From Hyphomicrobiales bacterium (lineage in GTDB: Bacteria > Pseudomonadota > Alphaproteobacteria > Rhizobiales > Rhizobiaceae): DNA of 64,000 bases. The notes beneath the pieces are model-generated. The model searched no databases, was not told where the DNA came from, and saw only the letters and a program-made list of their open reading frames with translations. Of this stretch, positions 51,918 through 62,555 are shown one piece after another. Position 1 is the first letter of the stretch. Each line of letters begins with the position of its first letter. The position numbers and the translations under genes were made by a program. The stretch is taken from assembly GCA_900472675.1 (NCBI GenBank), contig UCJA01000017.1, positions 1-64,000 on the forward strand, in the 5' to 3' direction.

Positions 51918-52277
51918 TCACCATCCTGGTCCTTCGATGACGAGACGTTCAAGCAAAGCGCGGCCTCTTTCGACAATCCTGACTTCGTCGGTGTCGTCAT
52001 CCATTCGTACCGGCATCGTTATGGCGTCATTGTAGGCGATCCAGCTTATGCGGAAATCCAAGCAAAACTGGCACGCCAACCCGACATTGCCGCTCCGACC
52101 ATCGTAATTTTGGGCGCGGATGATGGCGTCGACCCTCCACCATCAAAAGATGAGGACGCCAGAAAGTTCGTCGGGTTTCACGACCGTCGCGCCCTGCCGG
52201 GCGTTGGCCATAATGTGCCGCAGGAAGCGCCGAGCGCGTTCGCTGATGCAATCCGCGAACTGCGCGAGCAGGAATGA
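51909..52277 (+). pseudogene. alpha/beta hydrolase 3' fragment
   Basis: Open translation from 51909 without start codon: KTWSPSWSFDDETFKQSA..SFDNPDFVGVVIHSYRHRYG..., then PTIVILGADDGVDPP (acid) and LPGVGHNVPQEAPSAF (His), ending TGA 52275. This is the C-terminal half of a typical alpha/beta hydrolase (cap residue pattern WxPxWxFDDxTF). The nucleophile region is missing; the fragment abuts the EamA remnant at 51909. Confidence 0.8.
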
Positions 52278-52442
52278 GCCGTACTTCGGTGCGAAAGCGG
52301 CGGCGATTTATCGCAATATTGCTTTATTCGCCTGACCCGTGATCGTCAGAAGCTACCGCATCTCACTATCACCTCAAACTTGACCCGCGGAGAATGCGGA
52401 GCCGCAGCCGACATCAGTATCAGGTGCTCGCAAGCCACGGGT

Positions 52443-52700
52443 TCATCTCGACGCTCGATCTTGCCTCAACAGTCCTCGCTGAGCCAGCGCCTCCCAAAGG
52501 CGTCTATTTTCGCCGCCAATCGGGTTTGCAGACGATTGATGCGGCGCTTCCGGCACAACGGCAAGGCAGGCATTGCCATTGGCTCTGGACCACCTTGTAT
52601 GAATCTCGATGCTGTCGTCAACGATCGCGTCCAGCTCTCCGAGATGAAGAGGGCCGGCGGCAAGTCCTGTAGGTCAGCAACAATCGGTCCGCGGCGCCGA
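52443..52700 (-). pseudogene. acetyl-esterase-type hydrolase 3' fragment
   Basis: Minus strand: ADLQDLPPALFIS, then after a single-base shift near 52640 ELDAIVDDSIEIHTRWSRAN, GNACLAVVPEAPHQS and on to TGA 52443. LPPALF, an acidic ELDA..DDS and PEAPH are the usual acid-His end of hormone-sensitive-lipase/acetyl-esterase-type hydrolases. Only about 80 codons remain. The rest of 52278-53027 holds nothing else I recognise. Confidence 0.65.
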
Positions 52701-53027
52701 TGACCAGGAAGTGACGGCGAAAGCCGATTGAGGTTTTTAAGCGGCGAAGGTGCATCTATTAACAAGGCGCTTCTGGTACTACCGCGAAGGCTCTCTGGCG
52801 ACCGCCAGAGTTGATCGCAATCGCGCATGCCTCTGTTGTAATGCCTAGCGACAGACGCCGTTAGGCTTGCGAACGCGGCCGCGTCGTTGACGAGGCCGTT
52901 TGTATGAGCGACCTCCTGACGACGCCAGCACACAGACGCGCATTCTTCCTTTGAAATCGGTCTAGACATCATCTATCGCTCCAAACATGGCCCGCCCCGG
53001 CGGATGGGACGGGCCACCACTCGTTGC

Positions 53028-54668
<1,641 letters not shown>

Positions 54669-54704
54669 TCAATAGGCAGCTTTTTGACTGATAGCGGCGT
54701 GGTG

Positions 54705-55019
54705 TTACGCGACCTGCTTCTGTTCGACCTGGGCTTCGATAATGCCCATCACGTCGCTTTCCTTGATGATCAGCAGGTCTTCGCCGTTGATCTTGATCTC
54801 GGTACCGGACCATTTGCCGAACAGGATGCTGTCGCCCGCCTTGACGTCGAGCGCCTGGATCTGACCCGCGTCATTGCGAGCGCCAGAGCCGACGGCGATG
54901 ACTTTACCTTCTTGAGGTTTTTCCTTGGCGGTATCGGGGATGATTATCCCGCCCTTGGTCTTTTCTTCGGATTCGACCCGGCGGACGACAATGCGATCAT
55001 GCAGCGGTCTAAACGACAT
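54705..55019 (-). CDS. groS: co-chaperonin GroES
   Basis: 104 residues, full length, from ATG 55019 (GGAGGAAAAC upstream). Mobile loop [21 protein letters not shown] and [28 protein letters not shown]. Caps the GroEL chamber. First gene of the operon, downstream of a CIRCE-like element. Confidence 0.97.
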   Translation of the reverse strand: MSFRPLHDRIVVRRVESEEKTKGGIIIPDTAKEKPQEGKVIAVGSGARNDAGQIQALDVKAGDSILFGKWSGTEIKINGEDLLIIKESDVMGIIEAQVEQKQVA

Positions 55020-55165
55020 GTTTTCCTCCATGGACAAACAAGATGACGTTGATCCTCCGCGCCAGACAGGATGACCAGTCCGGGCGGTTGCGAAGCCTCC
55101 TTGAGCGCTTCGCGCGAAAAATTTATTTTCGAGATTTTCTGATTTCAAGAGGGTGCGACAGAAAA

Positions 55166-55192
55166 ATAGCACTCCCGAGCCGAGGCTGCTAA
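55166..55192. promoter_or_regulatory. CIRCE-like HrcA operator upstream of groES
   Basis: ATAGCACTC-N9-GGCTGCTAA compared with the consensus TTAGCACTC-N9-GAGTGCTAA: 8/9 and 7/9 matches with the exact 9-bp spacer. Lies 147 bp upstream of the groES start, which is far but within known ranges. Confidence 0.6.
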
Positions 55193-55294
55193 CATGCTGT
55201 AAAGGAACAATAAACGGCAAGCGAAGTTCAGAGATGAATGATGCCGCAGCAGACTTGCATCATCCTTCTGCCTGTCATGAAAAGGAGATGAAGC

Positions 55295-55567
55295 ATGCAG
55301 TTTTCGTCGGATCTTGAGCGGCAGCTCAAAGGTTATGGCCTTACCACAGCGCATATCCTCTATCGCATTCCTGATTTCGAAACCGTCCTGCAGACCTATG
55401 TCTGGCAGGATTACGACCTTGCGCCGGATTTCCCCGAAATGCGCAAATTCCTCGATTTTTGGCAGTCATCCCTCGATGGGCCGCTGCACTCCGTTCGCTA
55501 CAGCCATCAGCGCCTGATCGGGCCCAACGAATGGCGGCGGGTGGACGGTGAATTCAAGCTACAGTGA
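55295..55567 (+). CDS. usg: Usg family protein
   Basis: 90 residues matching the alphaproteobacterial Usg protein: LKGYGLTTAHILYRIPDFETVLQTYVWQDYDLAPDFPEM, the family's hallmark stretch. Function unknown; in Caulobacter usg lies beside trp genes. AAAAGGAGATGAAGC precedes the ATG. Here it is divergent from groES and away from trp genes, which suggests an extra copy. Confidence 0.88.
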   Translation: MQFSSDLERQLKGYGLTTAHILYRIPDFETVLQTYVWQDYDLAPDFPEMRKFLDFWQSSLDGPLHSVRYSHQRLIGPNEWRRVDGEFKLQ

Positions 55568-55662
55568 ACCTTGAATTTTATTTTTCTAATTCCTAGCTCA
55601 CCCGGCGATAGGGGCTTGATGAGCCCGGTCGCTTGACCACGTTTGTATGGAGTGAGACCCGA

Positions 55663-55953
55663 ATGGAAGAGAACATCAGAATCATCAAGAGTGCGAGCGT
55701 CCTGGAAAGGGAGGAGATCATCGTGGATTTCGCCCGGTGGCTTGAGACCGCCTCACAGGAAGCGCTCGTCTATGGCGAAGGACGCTTTGCCGTGATGTCT
55801 GCCAATATGGCAGACGCAATACGGTTCAATGCAGACGAACTTGCACGTGATAATCCGGAGGCGGCCGAGCGGGTCCTGCAGCAGGCTTGCGCCATGATAT
55901 CGCAATTCAAAGCCGCCTACCCTCATCGGGTTTTCAGTCGCTCGGTCCATTAA
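55663..55953 (+). CDS. small hypothetical protein
   Basis: 96 residues from ATG 55663 (GGAGTGAGACCCG upstream). All-alpha in appearance (LEREEIIVDFARWLETASQEALVY, NPEAAERVLQQACAMISQFKAAY). No family recognised, no signal peptide. Follows usg after 95 bp on the same strand and could be co-expressed. Confidence 0.65.
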   Translation: MEENIRIIKSASVLEREEIIVDFARWLETASQEALVYGEGRFAVMSANMADAIRFNADELARDNPEAAERVLQQACAMISQFKAAYPHRVFSRSVH

Positions 55954-56191
55954 ACCGCAGCCTATACGTCCGGGCAACTGGTCGGCCACTTCCCTGAATT
56001 TGGTGGGACCCTCGTACGCGAGATTATTGGTACCCGGCTAGCTTGAGCTGCGAGCAGTTCCTCAGGACGACGAACTGGGACGGCGGTCGGAGAGCGTTTG
56101 GCATCATCTGGGAGGGCGCCAATGGCGACGCTTGATACCAACCACCTTACCACGAACGGCCCGGATCGCCGGGCTGACGTCTGCCTTGTTA

Positions 56192-57886
56192 TTACTGTTT
56201 CTGGTGCGGCTTGTTCGTTTCGAGTACCGCGCTCAGGGCCTCCGACAACTCCGATAGCTCATAGGGCTTGCGCAGAATTTTTATGCCCTGAGCATCGGCG
56301 GCCTGCTTAGCGGCTTCCGAGTAACCGCTGGTCAGCAGAATGGGAAGATCCCCCCGTCGCTTATGAATTTCCTGAGCAAGCTCGACGCCGTTCATGCCGC
56401 CCGGCATCATGATGTCGGAGAAAACGACGTCGATCGCCCGGCCGTTCGCCAGCGCCCCAAGCGCTGCTGCTGCAGACGCCGCTCTTATGACCTGATAGCC
56501 AAGCTCGTCCAGCATTTCGCCGACGAGTGCGGCCACCTCCTCGTCGTCTTCGACGAGCAGCACGGAGCCTGCGTTGGAGGGACGCCGGCGCTCGACATGA
56601 AGATCGACGAGATGATGTCGATCTGGCGCGGGGGCCTTGGTCGATCGCGGAAGCAGCATCGTGATCGTGGTCCCGCGACCGATGGCACTGTCGATTTCGA
56701 TCGTTCCGCCGGACTGTTTCACAAACCCATGCACCTGAGCTAGGCCGAGGCCGGACCCCTTACCAATGTCCTTGGTGGTGAAGAAGGGCTCGAATACTCG
56801 TGACTGCACTTCCCGAGTCATCCCTGTGCCATTGTCGCTGATGGAGAGCCGAATAACGTCCCCTGCGGCATCGCTACCTCTACCGAGAGTGTTTGATGCG
56901 GAGATACGGATCGTCCCACCGTTCGGCATCGCGTCGCGTGCGTTAACGGCAAGGTTTAGAACGACCAGTTCGAGCTCGCTGGCATCGACCTCGACTGGCC
57001 ATAGTCCGGCGGCGAAGTCGAAAGCCACTTCAACGTCGCCCCTCAGGCTGCGGTCGAGCAACTCGCGCATGCCGCCAATCTGGCGCTCAAGATCGACGGT
57101 CTGCGGCTCAAGTTCCTGCCGGCGCGAAAACGCGAGCAATTGCCGGGTGAGCCCCGACCCTCGCGCGGCCGCCTGCCGCATACCATCCATCAGCCGCTTT
57201 TTGCGCGCCGGGTCAGTCTGTCGATCGAGCATCTCCAGCCCTCCGGAGATGACCATCAGGAGATTGTTGAAGTCGTGGGCGACCCCACCTGTCAGTTGTC
57301 CGATGGCCTCGATCTTTTGCGCTTGTCGCAGCTTCTCCTCGACCAGTGCTTTGTTTGCCATCTGATCGCGCAGCGCCGCGTTGGCCGCTTTGAGCTCTTG
57401 CGTTCGATTGGCAACCTGCGTTTCGAGTTCCTGCGCTGCGTGCTCGCGCTCCGCGAGGAGCGTTCGAAGCTCGAGCTGGCGCCGTCGCGCTCGAAGTGTG
57501 GCCTGAACCGTGCTGACGAGGGTTATGGTCCGGACGGGCCGCTCGAGGAAAGAGACGTTGCGAAGCCCGCTCATCAGCCGCTGGCGCCATCCGATTATAC
57601 CGGGTTGATCCTGTCGGCTGGTAAGGACGATGAACGGCAAATCAGACCAGGCTGCCTGACGCTCAACCCACGTGAATAGCGAGCCTGTATCGCTTCTGAA
57701 CAGAGCCTCCTCTGCGATGAACGCGGCCGCCGCACCTCGCGTTAAAGCCTCGACGAGAGCGGCCAGATCGGAACAAGCCTCAGCGGCAATGCCGCTATGC
57801 TCCAACAACTCGACGGAGGCCGCGGCATCCCTGCCAATCGGCGCGAGGACGATAACCGGTGCGAGATCATGCTCAGACACTGCCAT
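56192..57886 (-). CDS. hybrid histidine kinase with C-terminal receiver
   Basis: 564 residues from ATG 57886, which overlaps the kaiC-like stop by 14 bp. Order: an N-terminal receiver-like domain without the usual phospho-Asp context (VIVLAPIGRDAAASVELL), coiled coil, HisKA with the H-box GGVAHDFNNLLMVI (phospho-acceptor His), HATPase_c (NLAVNARDAMPNGG; DNGTGM; GSGLGLAQVHG), then a REC domain VLLVEDDEEV with Asp in VFSDIMMPGGMNG. No PAS or membrane segments: a cytoplasmic kinase sensing through its N-terminus or through KaiC. Confidence 0.93.
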   Translation of the reverse strand: MAVSEHDLAPVIVLAPIGRDAAASVELLEHSGIAAEACSDLAALVEALTRGAAAAFIAEEALFRSDTGSLFTWVERQAAWSDLPFIVLTSRQDQPGIIGWRQRLMSGLRNVSFLERPVRTITLVSTVQATLRARRRQLELRTLLAEREHAAQELETQVANRTQELKAANAALRDQMANKALVEEKLRQAQKIEAIGQLTGGVAHDFNNLLMVISGGLEMLDRQTDPARKKRLMDGMRQAAARGSGLTRQLLAFSRRQELEPQTVDLERQIGGMRELLDRSLRGDVEVAFDFAAGLWPVEVDASELELVVLNLAVNARDAMPNGGTIRISASNTLGRGSDAAGDVIRLSISDNGTGMTREVQSRVFEPFFTTKDIGKGSGLGLAQVHGFVKQSGGTIEIDSAIGRGTTITMLLPRSTKAPAPDRHHLVDLHVERRRPSNAGSVLLVEDDEEVAALVGEMLDELGYQVIRAASAAAALGALANGRAIDVVFSDIMMPGGMNGVELAQEIHKRRGDLPILLTSGYSEAAKQAADAQGIKILRKPYELSELSEALSAVLETNKPHQKQ

Positions 57887-59393
57887 CCTTTCCGTCGGTC
57901 GCCTGCAATGGCAGGGCTGCGAACTGTGGTGTGCCGGCCAACACACCGGTGAACCCGGATGTTGGCGGCCCGATCTGGATGCCATCGTGCGAAAGCTTGA
58001 ATTCCCGAACGGTATGCTCGTGCATCCCGCTACGCTTCTTCACGACCGAAATCGCTCGCCGCACCGATCCCGCGGTTTCGAAGTAGCGCAACATGATGAC
58101 AGAATCGCTTAAGTAGCTGAGATCAAGCGGAGCTTCCAGCGGGCCGACCAAACCGTGCTGTGCAAGGACGAGGATCGTCAGAACGCCGCGCTGGCCGAGA
58201 TAGGTCAGAAGTTCGTGCATCTGCAGAATGAGAAATCGCTCATCCGGCATGGCGTTCAGGTAGCCGTTCAAGCTGTCGATAACGACAACTCTCGCGCCGT
58301 CGACCTCAACGCTGCGCTGGACATTTGCGGCAAACTCACCCGGGGCCATCTCGGCCGGATCGATCTGCTGCAAGCGGATCCGGCCGGATTCAAGATGGGT
58401 CTGAAGATCAAGGCCAAGGGTGCGCGCCCGCGCTTCAAGTGTACCCCGACCTTCGTCGAAGGCGTAGAACACCGCATGCTCTCCTCTGTCGGCGGCAGCC
58501 AATGCATAGGTGAGCGCGAGAGAAGACTTGCCCACACCGGCGGCGCCCAGGAACAGGGCATTGGTGCCGCGCTCCAGTCCACCCCCCAGCATCTCGTCGA
58601 GGTCGGTATTACCGCTTGGAGTGAACTCGCTATCGAAGGGTTTATCTTCGTGTCCGGAAGCGATCAGGCGGGGGTATATGTGCAACCCGCCTTTTTCGAT
58701 CGTGAAGTCGTGGTAGCCCCCGCGAAACTTGATGCCTCGCATTTTTACGACCCTGAGACGCCGGCGCTCTGCGCCGTAATCGACGGCGATCTGCTCCAGC
58801 AACAAGACACCGTGGGAGATCGAATGCAGTTGCAGGTCGTTCTGTTGTGAGGAAAGGTCGTCGAGTAAAATGACGGTGCACTGACGGCTGGTGAAGAAAT
58901 GCTTCAAGGCGAGAACCTGGCGGCGGTAGCGCAAGGGGCTTTGCGCGAGCAGCCTCAGCTCCGAAAGGCTGTCGATCACGATCCGCCGCGGATTGAGCTC
59001 CTTGACCTTGTCCAGAATAAGCTTCGTCGTCTCGTTGAGCTCCATTTCAGCCGGATGAAAAACCGTCAACTCGCGCTCCGGGTCCAGGGTCGTTTCCGGC
59101 GGGATAAGTTCGAAGACATCCACGTCGCGAAGCGACCACTCGTGACGCCGGGCGACCAGTTGGAGCTCCTTCAGGGTTTCCGACAGCGTGACGTAGAGGA
59201 CCCGCTCGCCCTGGCGCGCGCCCTCAAGCAAAAACTGCAGAGCAATCGTCGTCTTGCCGGTTCCGGGGCGGCCTTCATACAAGTACAGACGGTTTTCGTC
59301 CAAACCGCCACCCAGGATTACGTCGAGACCCGCTGCGCCTGTCGAAATCCGCGGCGGGTCGATGTCGTCTGTTTCGTCGAACTCATCCGTCAT
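57873..59393 (-). CDS. KaiC-like dual RecA-domain ATPase
   Basis: 506 residues, two KaiC domains: Walker A GRPGTGKTTI (about 42-51) and GAAGVGKSSL (about 283-292), with Walker B-like RRIVIDSLSEL and RVVVIDSLNGYL. In the CII region the segment LSYLSDSVIML aligns with the phospho-site segment of cyanobacterial KaiC (ISTITDTIILL): the Ser is kept and the next Thr is Tyr. No kaiA or kaiB nearby. AAGGGTGAC precedes the ATG and an EcfG-type promoter lies upstream. Overlap with a hybrid histidine kinase suggests KaiC output through the kinase, probably a stress timer or adaptor rather than a circadian oscillator (inference). Confidence 0.93.
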   Translation of the reverse strand: MTDEFDETDDIDPPRISTGAAGLDVILGGGLDENRLYLYEGRPGTGKTTIALQFLLEGARQGERVLYVTLSETLKELQLVARRHEWSLRDVDVFELIPPETTLDPERELTVFHPAEMELNETTKLILDKVKELNPRRIVIDSLSELRLLAQSPLRYRRQVLALKHFFTSRQCTVILLDDLSSQQNDLQLHSISHGVLLLEQIAVDYGAERRRLRVVKMRGIKFRGGYHDFTIEKGGLHIYPRLIASGHEDKPFDSEFTPSGNTDLDEMLGGGLERGTNALFLGAAGVGKSSLALTYALAAADRGEHAVFYAFDEGRGTLEARARTLGLDLQTHLESGRIRLQQIDPAEMAPGEFAANVQRSVEVDGARVVVIDSLNGYLNAMPDERFLILQMHELLTYLGQRGVLTILVLAQHGLVGPLEAPLDLSYLSDSVIMLRYFETAGSVRRAISVVKKRSGMHEHTVREFKLSHDGIQIGPPTSGFTGVLAGTPQFAALPLQATDGKDGSV

Positions 59394-59428
59394 TTTGTCA
59401 CCCTTACCTATTCGTCGCCGGAAAACTG

Positions 59429-59454
59429 AACGTCCCCGTTACGTTTCGAGTTCC
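59429..59454 (-). promoter_or_regulatory. EcfG (general stress sigma) type promoter
   Basis: On the minus strand GGAAC-N17-CGTT, matching the alphaproteobacterial EcfG consensus GGAAC-N16/17-CGTT, 36 bp before the KaiC ATG. Confidence 0.65.
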
Positions 59455-59569
59455 CTGTTTCGTGCTGCTCGCCTCCTCGCCCGTTAGCAGACTTGCAGGC
59501 GCGGCTCTATGAGGCTACGATCGTAAGGATCTCTACTGCTGCCTCGTAAGGGAATGCAAAAAATGGGAT

Positions 59570-59752
59570 TCAGCGAGATTTCACAGCGGTCGCCAGCGGG
59601 TCATTCAGTTGCTTTTGGCTGAAGGGCTTGGGCAATCGTGCAAGATCCGCCCCTTCTCCACCCGGCAGTTCCGCACATCCTGTCGCAAGGATCACCGCGA
59701 TATCAGGATGCCGCGCGCGCAGCTGCCTGGCCAACTCCGCACCCGTCGGCGA
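59570..59752 (-). pseudogene. response-regulator receiver domain C-terminal fragment
   Basis: About 60 residues: TGAELARQLRARHPDIAVIL, ATGCAELPGG, RLPKPFSQKQL (conserved Thr/Lys end of a receiver domain: the invariant Lys is in LPKPF). The phospho-Asp half is missing; the upstream frame codes unrelated residues. A relic of a hybrid kinase or response regulator. Confidence 0.7.
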
Positions 59753-60079
59753 CTTTTTACAGCGCGTCACTGCGTTCCTGGATTTTCTGAAATTGGCCTT
59801 TCCTAACGGAACGCCCGTCGAGCTAGGTGCATAGGAAGGTAAGGATTGCCTCTTCCACAGTTGCAATCAAGCTCAGGTTAAAGCAGCGCCGGCGGACGCC
59901 GCGCAACGCCGGTATCAAATTCTGTGAGTAAATTGGGTGTCAGATTGATCCTCACGGTCGGGGGTTCTTGGTTTACGGACCGGGCTAACCGGCGAAAAAC
60001 GTTAAGCGGCTTTAAGCACTGGTTGGCGGTTCAATTCTTTTCAATGCGGTCAGCCTGAACTTCGCTGCATGACGTTGCG
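59753..60079. other. 327-bp region without a gene
   Basis: Contains the second copy of GCGGTCAGCCTGAAC (60046-60060) and a segment beginning GTTAAGCGGCTTTAAGC (60001) that resembles IS66-type transposon ends, which start GTAAGCG. No open frame is supported. The string GGGGGTTC at 59969 recurs near 63955. Confidence 0.4.
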
Positions 60080-60421
60080 TCAAAGCTCGTAGCGCGCGAG
60101 CCATTCAGCGAACTGGTCCCAATGGGTACGCTTAGCACCGGGCGATTTTTGAAAGTCAGCGAGCCGACCGGCTAATTCGGTGGTAGTTTCAGACGACGGC
60201 CATACCCCAAAGGCTCGCCGGATCAGACAGGCCGTCTTGACAGACATTCCAGCTGGCGGACGCTCCGCGGTAATATTATGAGCATTGCGATGAAGGACTC
60301 TGGTCACAACGACATTGGAAACGCCCAGCAGCTCGGCGATTGTCGAAGAAGGAATTCCCAAGGCCTTCATGCGAATGACTGAGTTGTCTCGTTCAATCTT
60401 GTTGATCATTTCCCGCGACAA
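60080..60421 (-). CDS. small putative DNA-binding protein
   Basis: 113 residues. A helix-turn-helix is visible at PSSTIAELLGVSNVVVTRVLHR (about 24-45), followed by RRAFGVWPSSETTTELAGRLADF. No family recognised. A plausible regulator of the divergent chemoreceptor gene, or of an old mobile element. Codons and composition look protein-like, and the frame is clean over its whole length. Confidence 0.6.
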   Translation of the reverse strand: MSREMINKIERDNSVIRMKALGIPSSTIAELLGVSNVVVTRVLHRNAHNITAERPPAGMSVKTACLIRRAFGVWPSSETTTELAGRLADFQKSPGAKRTHWDQFAEWLARYEL

Positions 60422-60543
60422 AAGTTCTACGCAGCGTCCGACCGAATGCGCTTCATCAAGGACATCTAATTTTCGTAGATGAAAAATAGCAGAGGTGGCC
60501 TTCTGGTTTCGTAAACCTACAGCCGTAAAACTTTAGGTACTGC

Positions 60544-60559
60544 TGACCTTTACAGGTCA
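60544..60559. promoter_or_regulatory. palindrome upstream of chemoreceptor
   Basis: TGACCT-TTAC-AGGTCA, perfect 6-bp arms, 29 bp before the MCP ATG. Operator or 5'-UTR hairpin. Confidence 0.45.
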
Positions 60560-60587
60560 ACCCTCACCTCAAGCTCGCGGTTAGCCC

Positions 60588-62555
60588 ATGTCTCGACCCA
60601 AGATCAAAACGGCCCTCATAGTGTCATTCACCGTACTCGGCTTGATATTTGCGGGTTTCGCTGCGTTCGCCATCGATCGCATGGCTATAGTCAACCGTTC
60701 GACCGCAGACATTGCAGGCAATTGGATGCCAAGCCTCGGCTTTGCCAAGGAAGCCGACAATGCCTTCACTGACATGCGTTTGGCTTGGCGGGCACATATT
60801 ATTTCCAGCTCTAGAGAACGACAGGATCAGGCTGAGGCGTCGGCTTCCGCATCAAAGGAACGGTTCCTAACCGCGCTTGCTGACTACGACAAAATCTACA
60901 CGTTCCCTATTGAGCTTGAGATCACCAAGAAACTTCGCAACGACTTTGCCCAGTTCGAACAGCTGACAGCCGCCTTGAAGCAAGCGTCCATCGCACAAGA
61001 TGACGCCAAAACTGAGCAAATTTCGTTGACCGACATGAAGCCGCTCGCTTCTTCAATCGATGAAAGTCTTGGAAAGCTGATCGACATCAATAACAAGGGT
61101 GCCAACGATGCTTACCAATCGAGCAAGGCGACATATGAACAGTCTATGGTGGTGACCGGTGTTCTCGCGGCCGTTTCAGCTCTCGTGATCGTCGGCGCCA
61201 TCTGGTTCGCTCTTTCAGGCATTGCCAAGCCGATCGAGAACATCACCCAGTCGATGAAGAACCTGGCCGCCGGCAACGCCGAAAGCGCCATCCCCTATCC
61301 GGGTCGCCAAGACGAAATCGGCGAAATGGCTGCCGCTGTGGAAGTCTTCCGCAGCAACGCGCTCGACAATCGCCGCCTGGAGCAGGAAACCTCCGCCCAG
61401 CGCCATCAGTCGGAAGAACAGCAGCGCCGTGCAGCCGAGCAGGATCGTGTCCGCGCCGAAGCCATGGCGCAGGCAACCAGCGGTCTGGCCGACGGCCTGA
61501 AGCAGCTGTCCGCCGGCAATCTCAGCTTCCAGCTCAGCCAGCCTTTTGCTGCCGATTTCGAAAGCCTGCGCGCCGACTTCAACACGGCAGTGGAACAGCT
61601 GCGCGGCACGCTCGGTGCGGTCTCTCAGGCGACCAGCTCGATCGACAGCGGCTCGCGCGAAGTCAGCCAGAGCGCCGACGATCTCGCCAAGCGCACCGAA
61701 CAGCAGGCCGCCTCGCTCGAACAGACGGCAGCGGCTCTCGACCAGATCACCGCCAATGTCTCGAACTCGTCCAAGCGCGCCGAAGAGGCTCGCACGGTGG
61801 CGATCCAGGCCAATAAAAGCGCCCGTCATTCTGGCGTGGTGGTGGCCAATGCCGTCGATGCCATGGGCAAGATCGAGCAGTCCTCCAGCCAGATTTCCTC
61901 GATCATCTCGGTGATCGACGAGATCGCCTTCCAGACCAACCTCCTGGCGCTCAATGCCGGTGTCGAAGCGGCGCGTGCCGGGGAGGCCGGCAAGGGCTTT
62001 GCGGTGGTTGCCCAGGAAGTCCGCGAACTGGCCCAGCGTTCCGCCAAGGCGGCGAAGGAAATCAAAGACCTGATCCGCAATTCCTCCGTCGACGTGGAAA
62101 GCGGCGTCAAGCTCGTCAGCGAGACCGGCGATGCCTTGAAGACGATCGAAGGCTATATCGTCACCATCAACCAGCACATGGACTCGATTGCCACCTCGGC
62201 GCGCGAACAGTCGGTCGGCCTGTCGGAAGTCAATACGGCCGTCAACCAGATGGACCAGGTAACGCAGCAGAATGCCGCCATGGTCGAGGAAGCCAATGCC
62301 GCCGGTGCAACGCTTGCCAATGAAGCGGCCCGACTGCGCGAACTGATCGGCCGATTTGATCTCGGTGCCGGCGCCAGCCTGTCGCAGTCCAACCAGCTGC
62401 GCCGCACGGCGCAGGTCATGGCGGCCTCGCCGCAGTCCAGACCTGCCGCTTCTCCGGCGCGCAGCATGGTCGGCAAGATCGCCCAGGCGTTTACCGGCCG
62501 CGCAAGCGCCGCCGCCGCCGCATCGGCTGCTGCAGACAGCTGGGAAGAATTTTGA
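60588..62555 (+). CDS. methyl-accepting chemotaxis protein
   Basis: 655 residues. TM1 near the N-terminus (ALIVSFTVLGLIFAGFAAFAI), a four-helix-bundle periplasmic domain, TM2 near 190 (VTGVLAAVSALVIVGAIWFA), HAMP (KPIENITQSMKNLAAGN), then the MA signalling domain with the conserved tip (IDEIAFQTNLLALNAGVEAARAGE). Senses an unknown ligand in the periplasm. No C-terminal CheR pentapeptide. Its TGA overlaps the CheW start by one base. The two genes form an orphan pair without cheA here. Confidence 0.96.
   Translation: MSRPKIKTALIVSFTVLGLIFAGFAAFAIDRMAIVNRSTADIAGNWMPSLGFAKEADNAFTDMRLAWRAHIISSSRERQDQAEASASASKERFLTALADYDKIYTFPIELEITKKLRNDFAQFEQLTAALKQASIAQDDAKTEQISLTDMKPLASSIDESLGKLIDINNKGANDAYQSSKATYEQSMVVTGVLAAVSALVIVGAIWFALSGIAKPIENITQSMKNLAAGNAESAIPYPGRQDEIGEMAAAVEVFRSNALDNRRLEQETSAQRHQSEEQQRRAAEQDRVRAEAMAQATSGLADGLKQLSAGNLSFQLSQPFAADFESLRADFNTAVEQLRGTLGAVSQATSSIDSGSREVSQSADDLAKRTEQQAASLEQTAAALDQITANVSNSSKRAEEARTVAIQANKSARHSGVVVANAVDAMGKIEQSSSQISSIISVIDEIAFQTNLLALNAGVEAARAGEAGKGFAVVAQEVRELAQRSAKAAKEIKDLIRNSSVDVESGVKLVSETGDALKTIEGYIVTINQHMDSIATSAREQSVGLSEVNTAVNQMDQVTQQNAAMVEEANAAGATLANEAARLRELIGRFDLGAGASLSQSNQLRRTAQVMAASPQSRPAASPARSMVGKIAQAFTGRASAAAAASAAADSWEEF

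Noticed and set aside
61215-62177. 320-codon minus-strand ORF opposite the chemoreceptor
   Set aside because: Mirror of the repetitive MA domain coding sequence.
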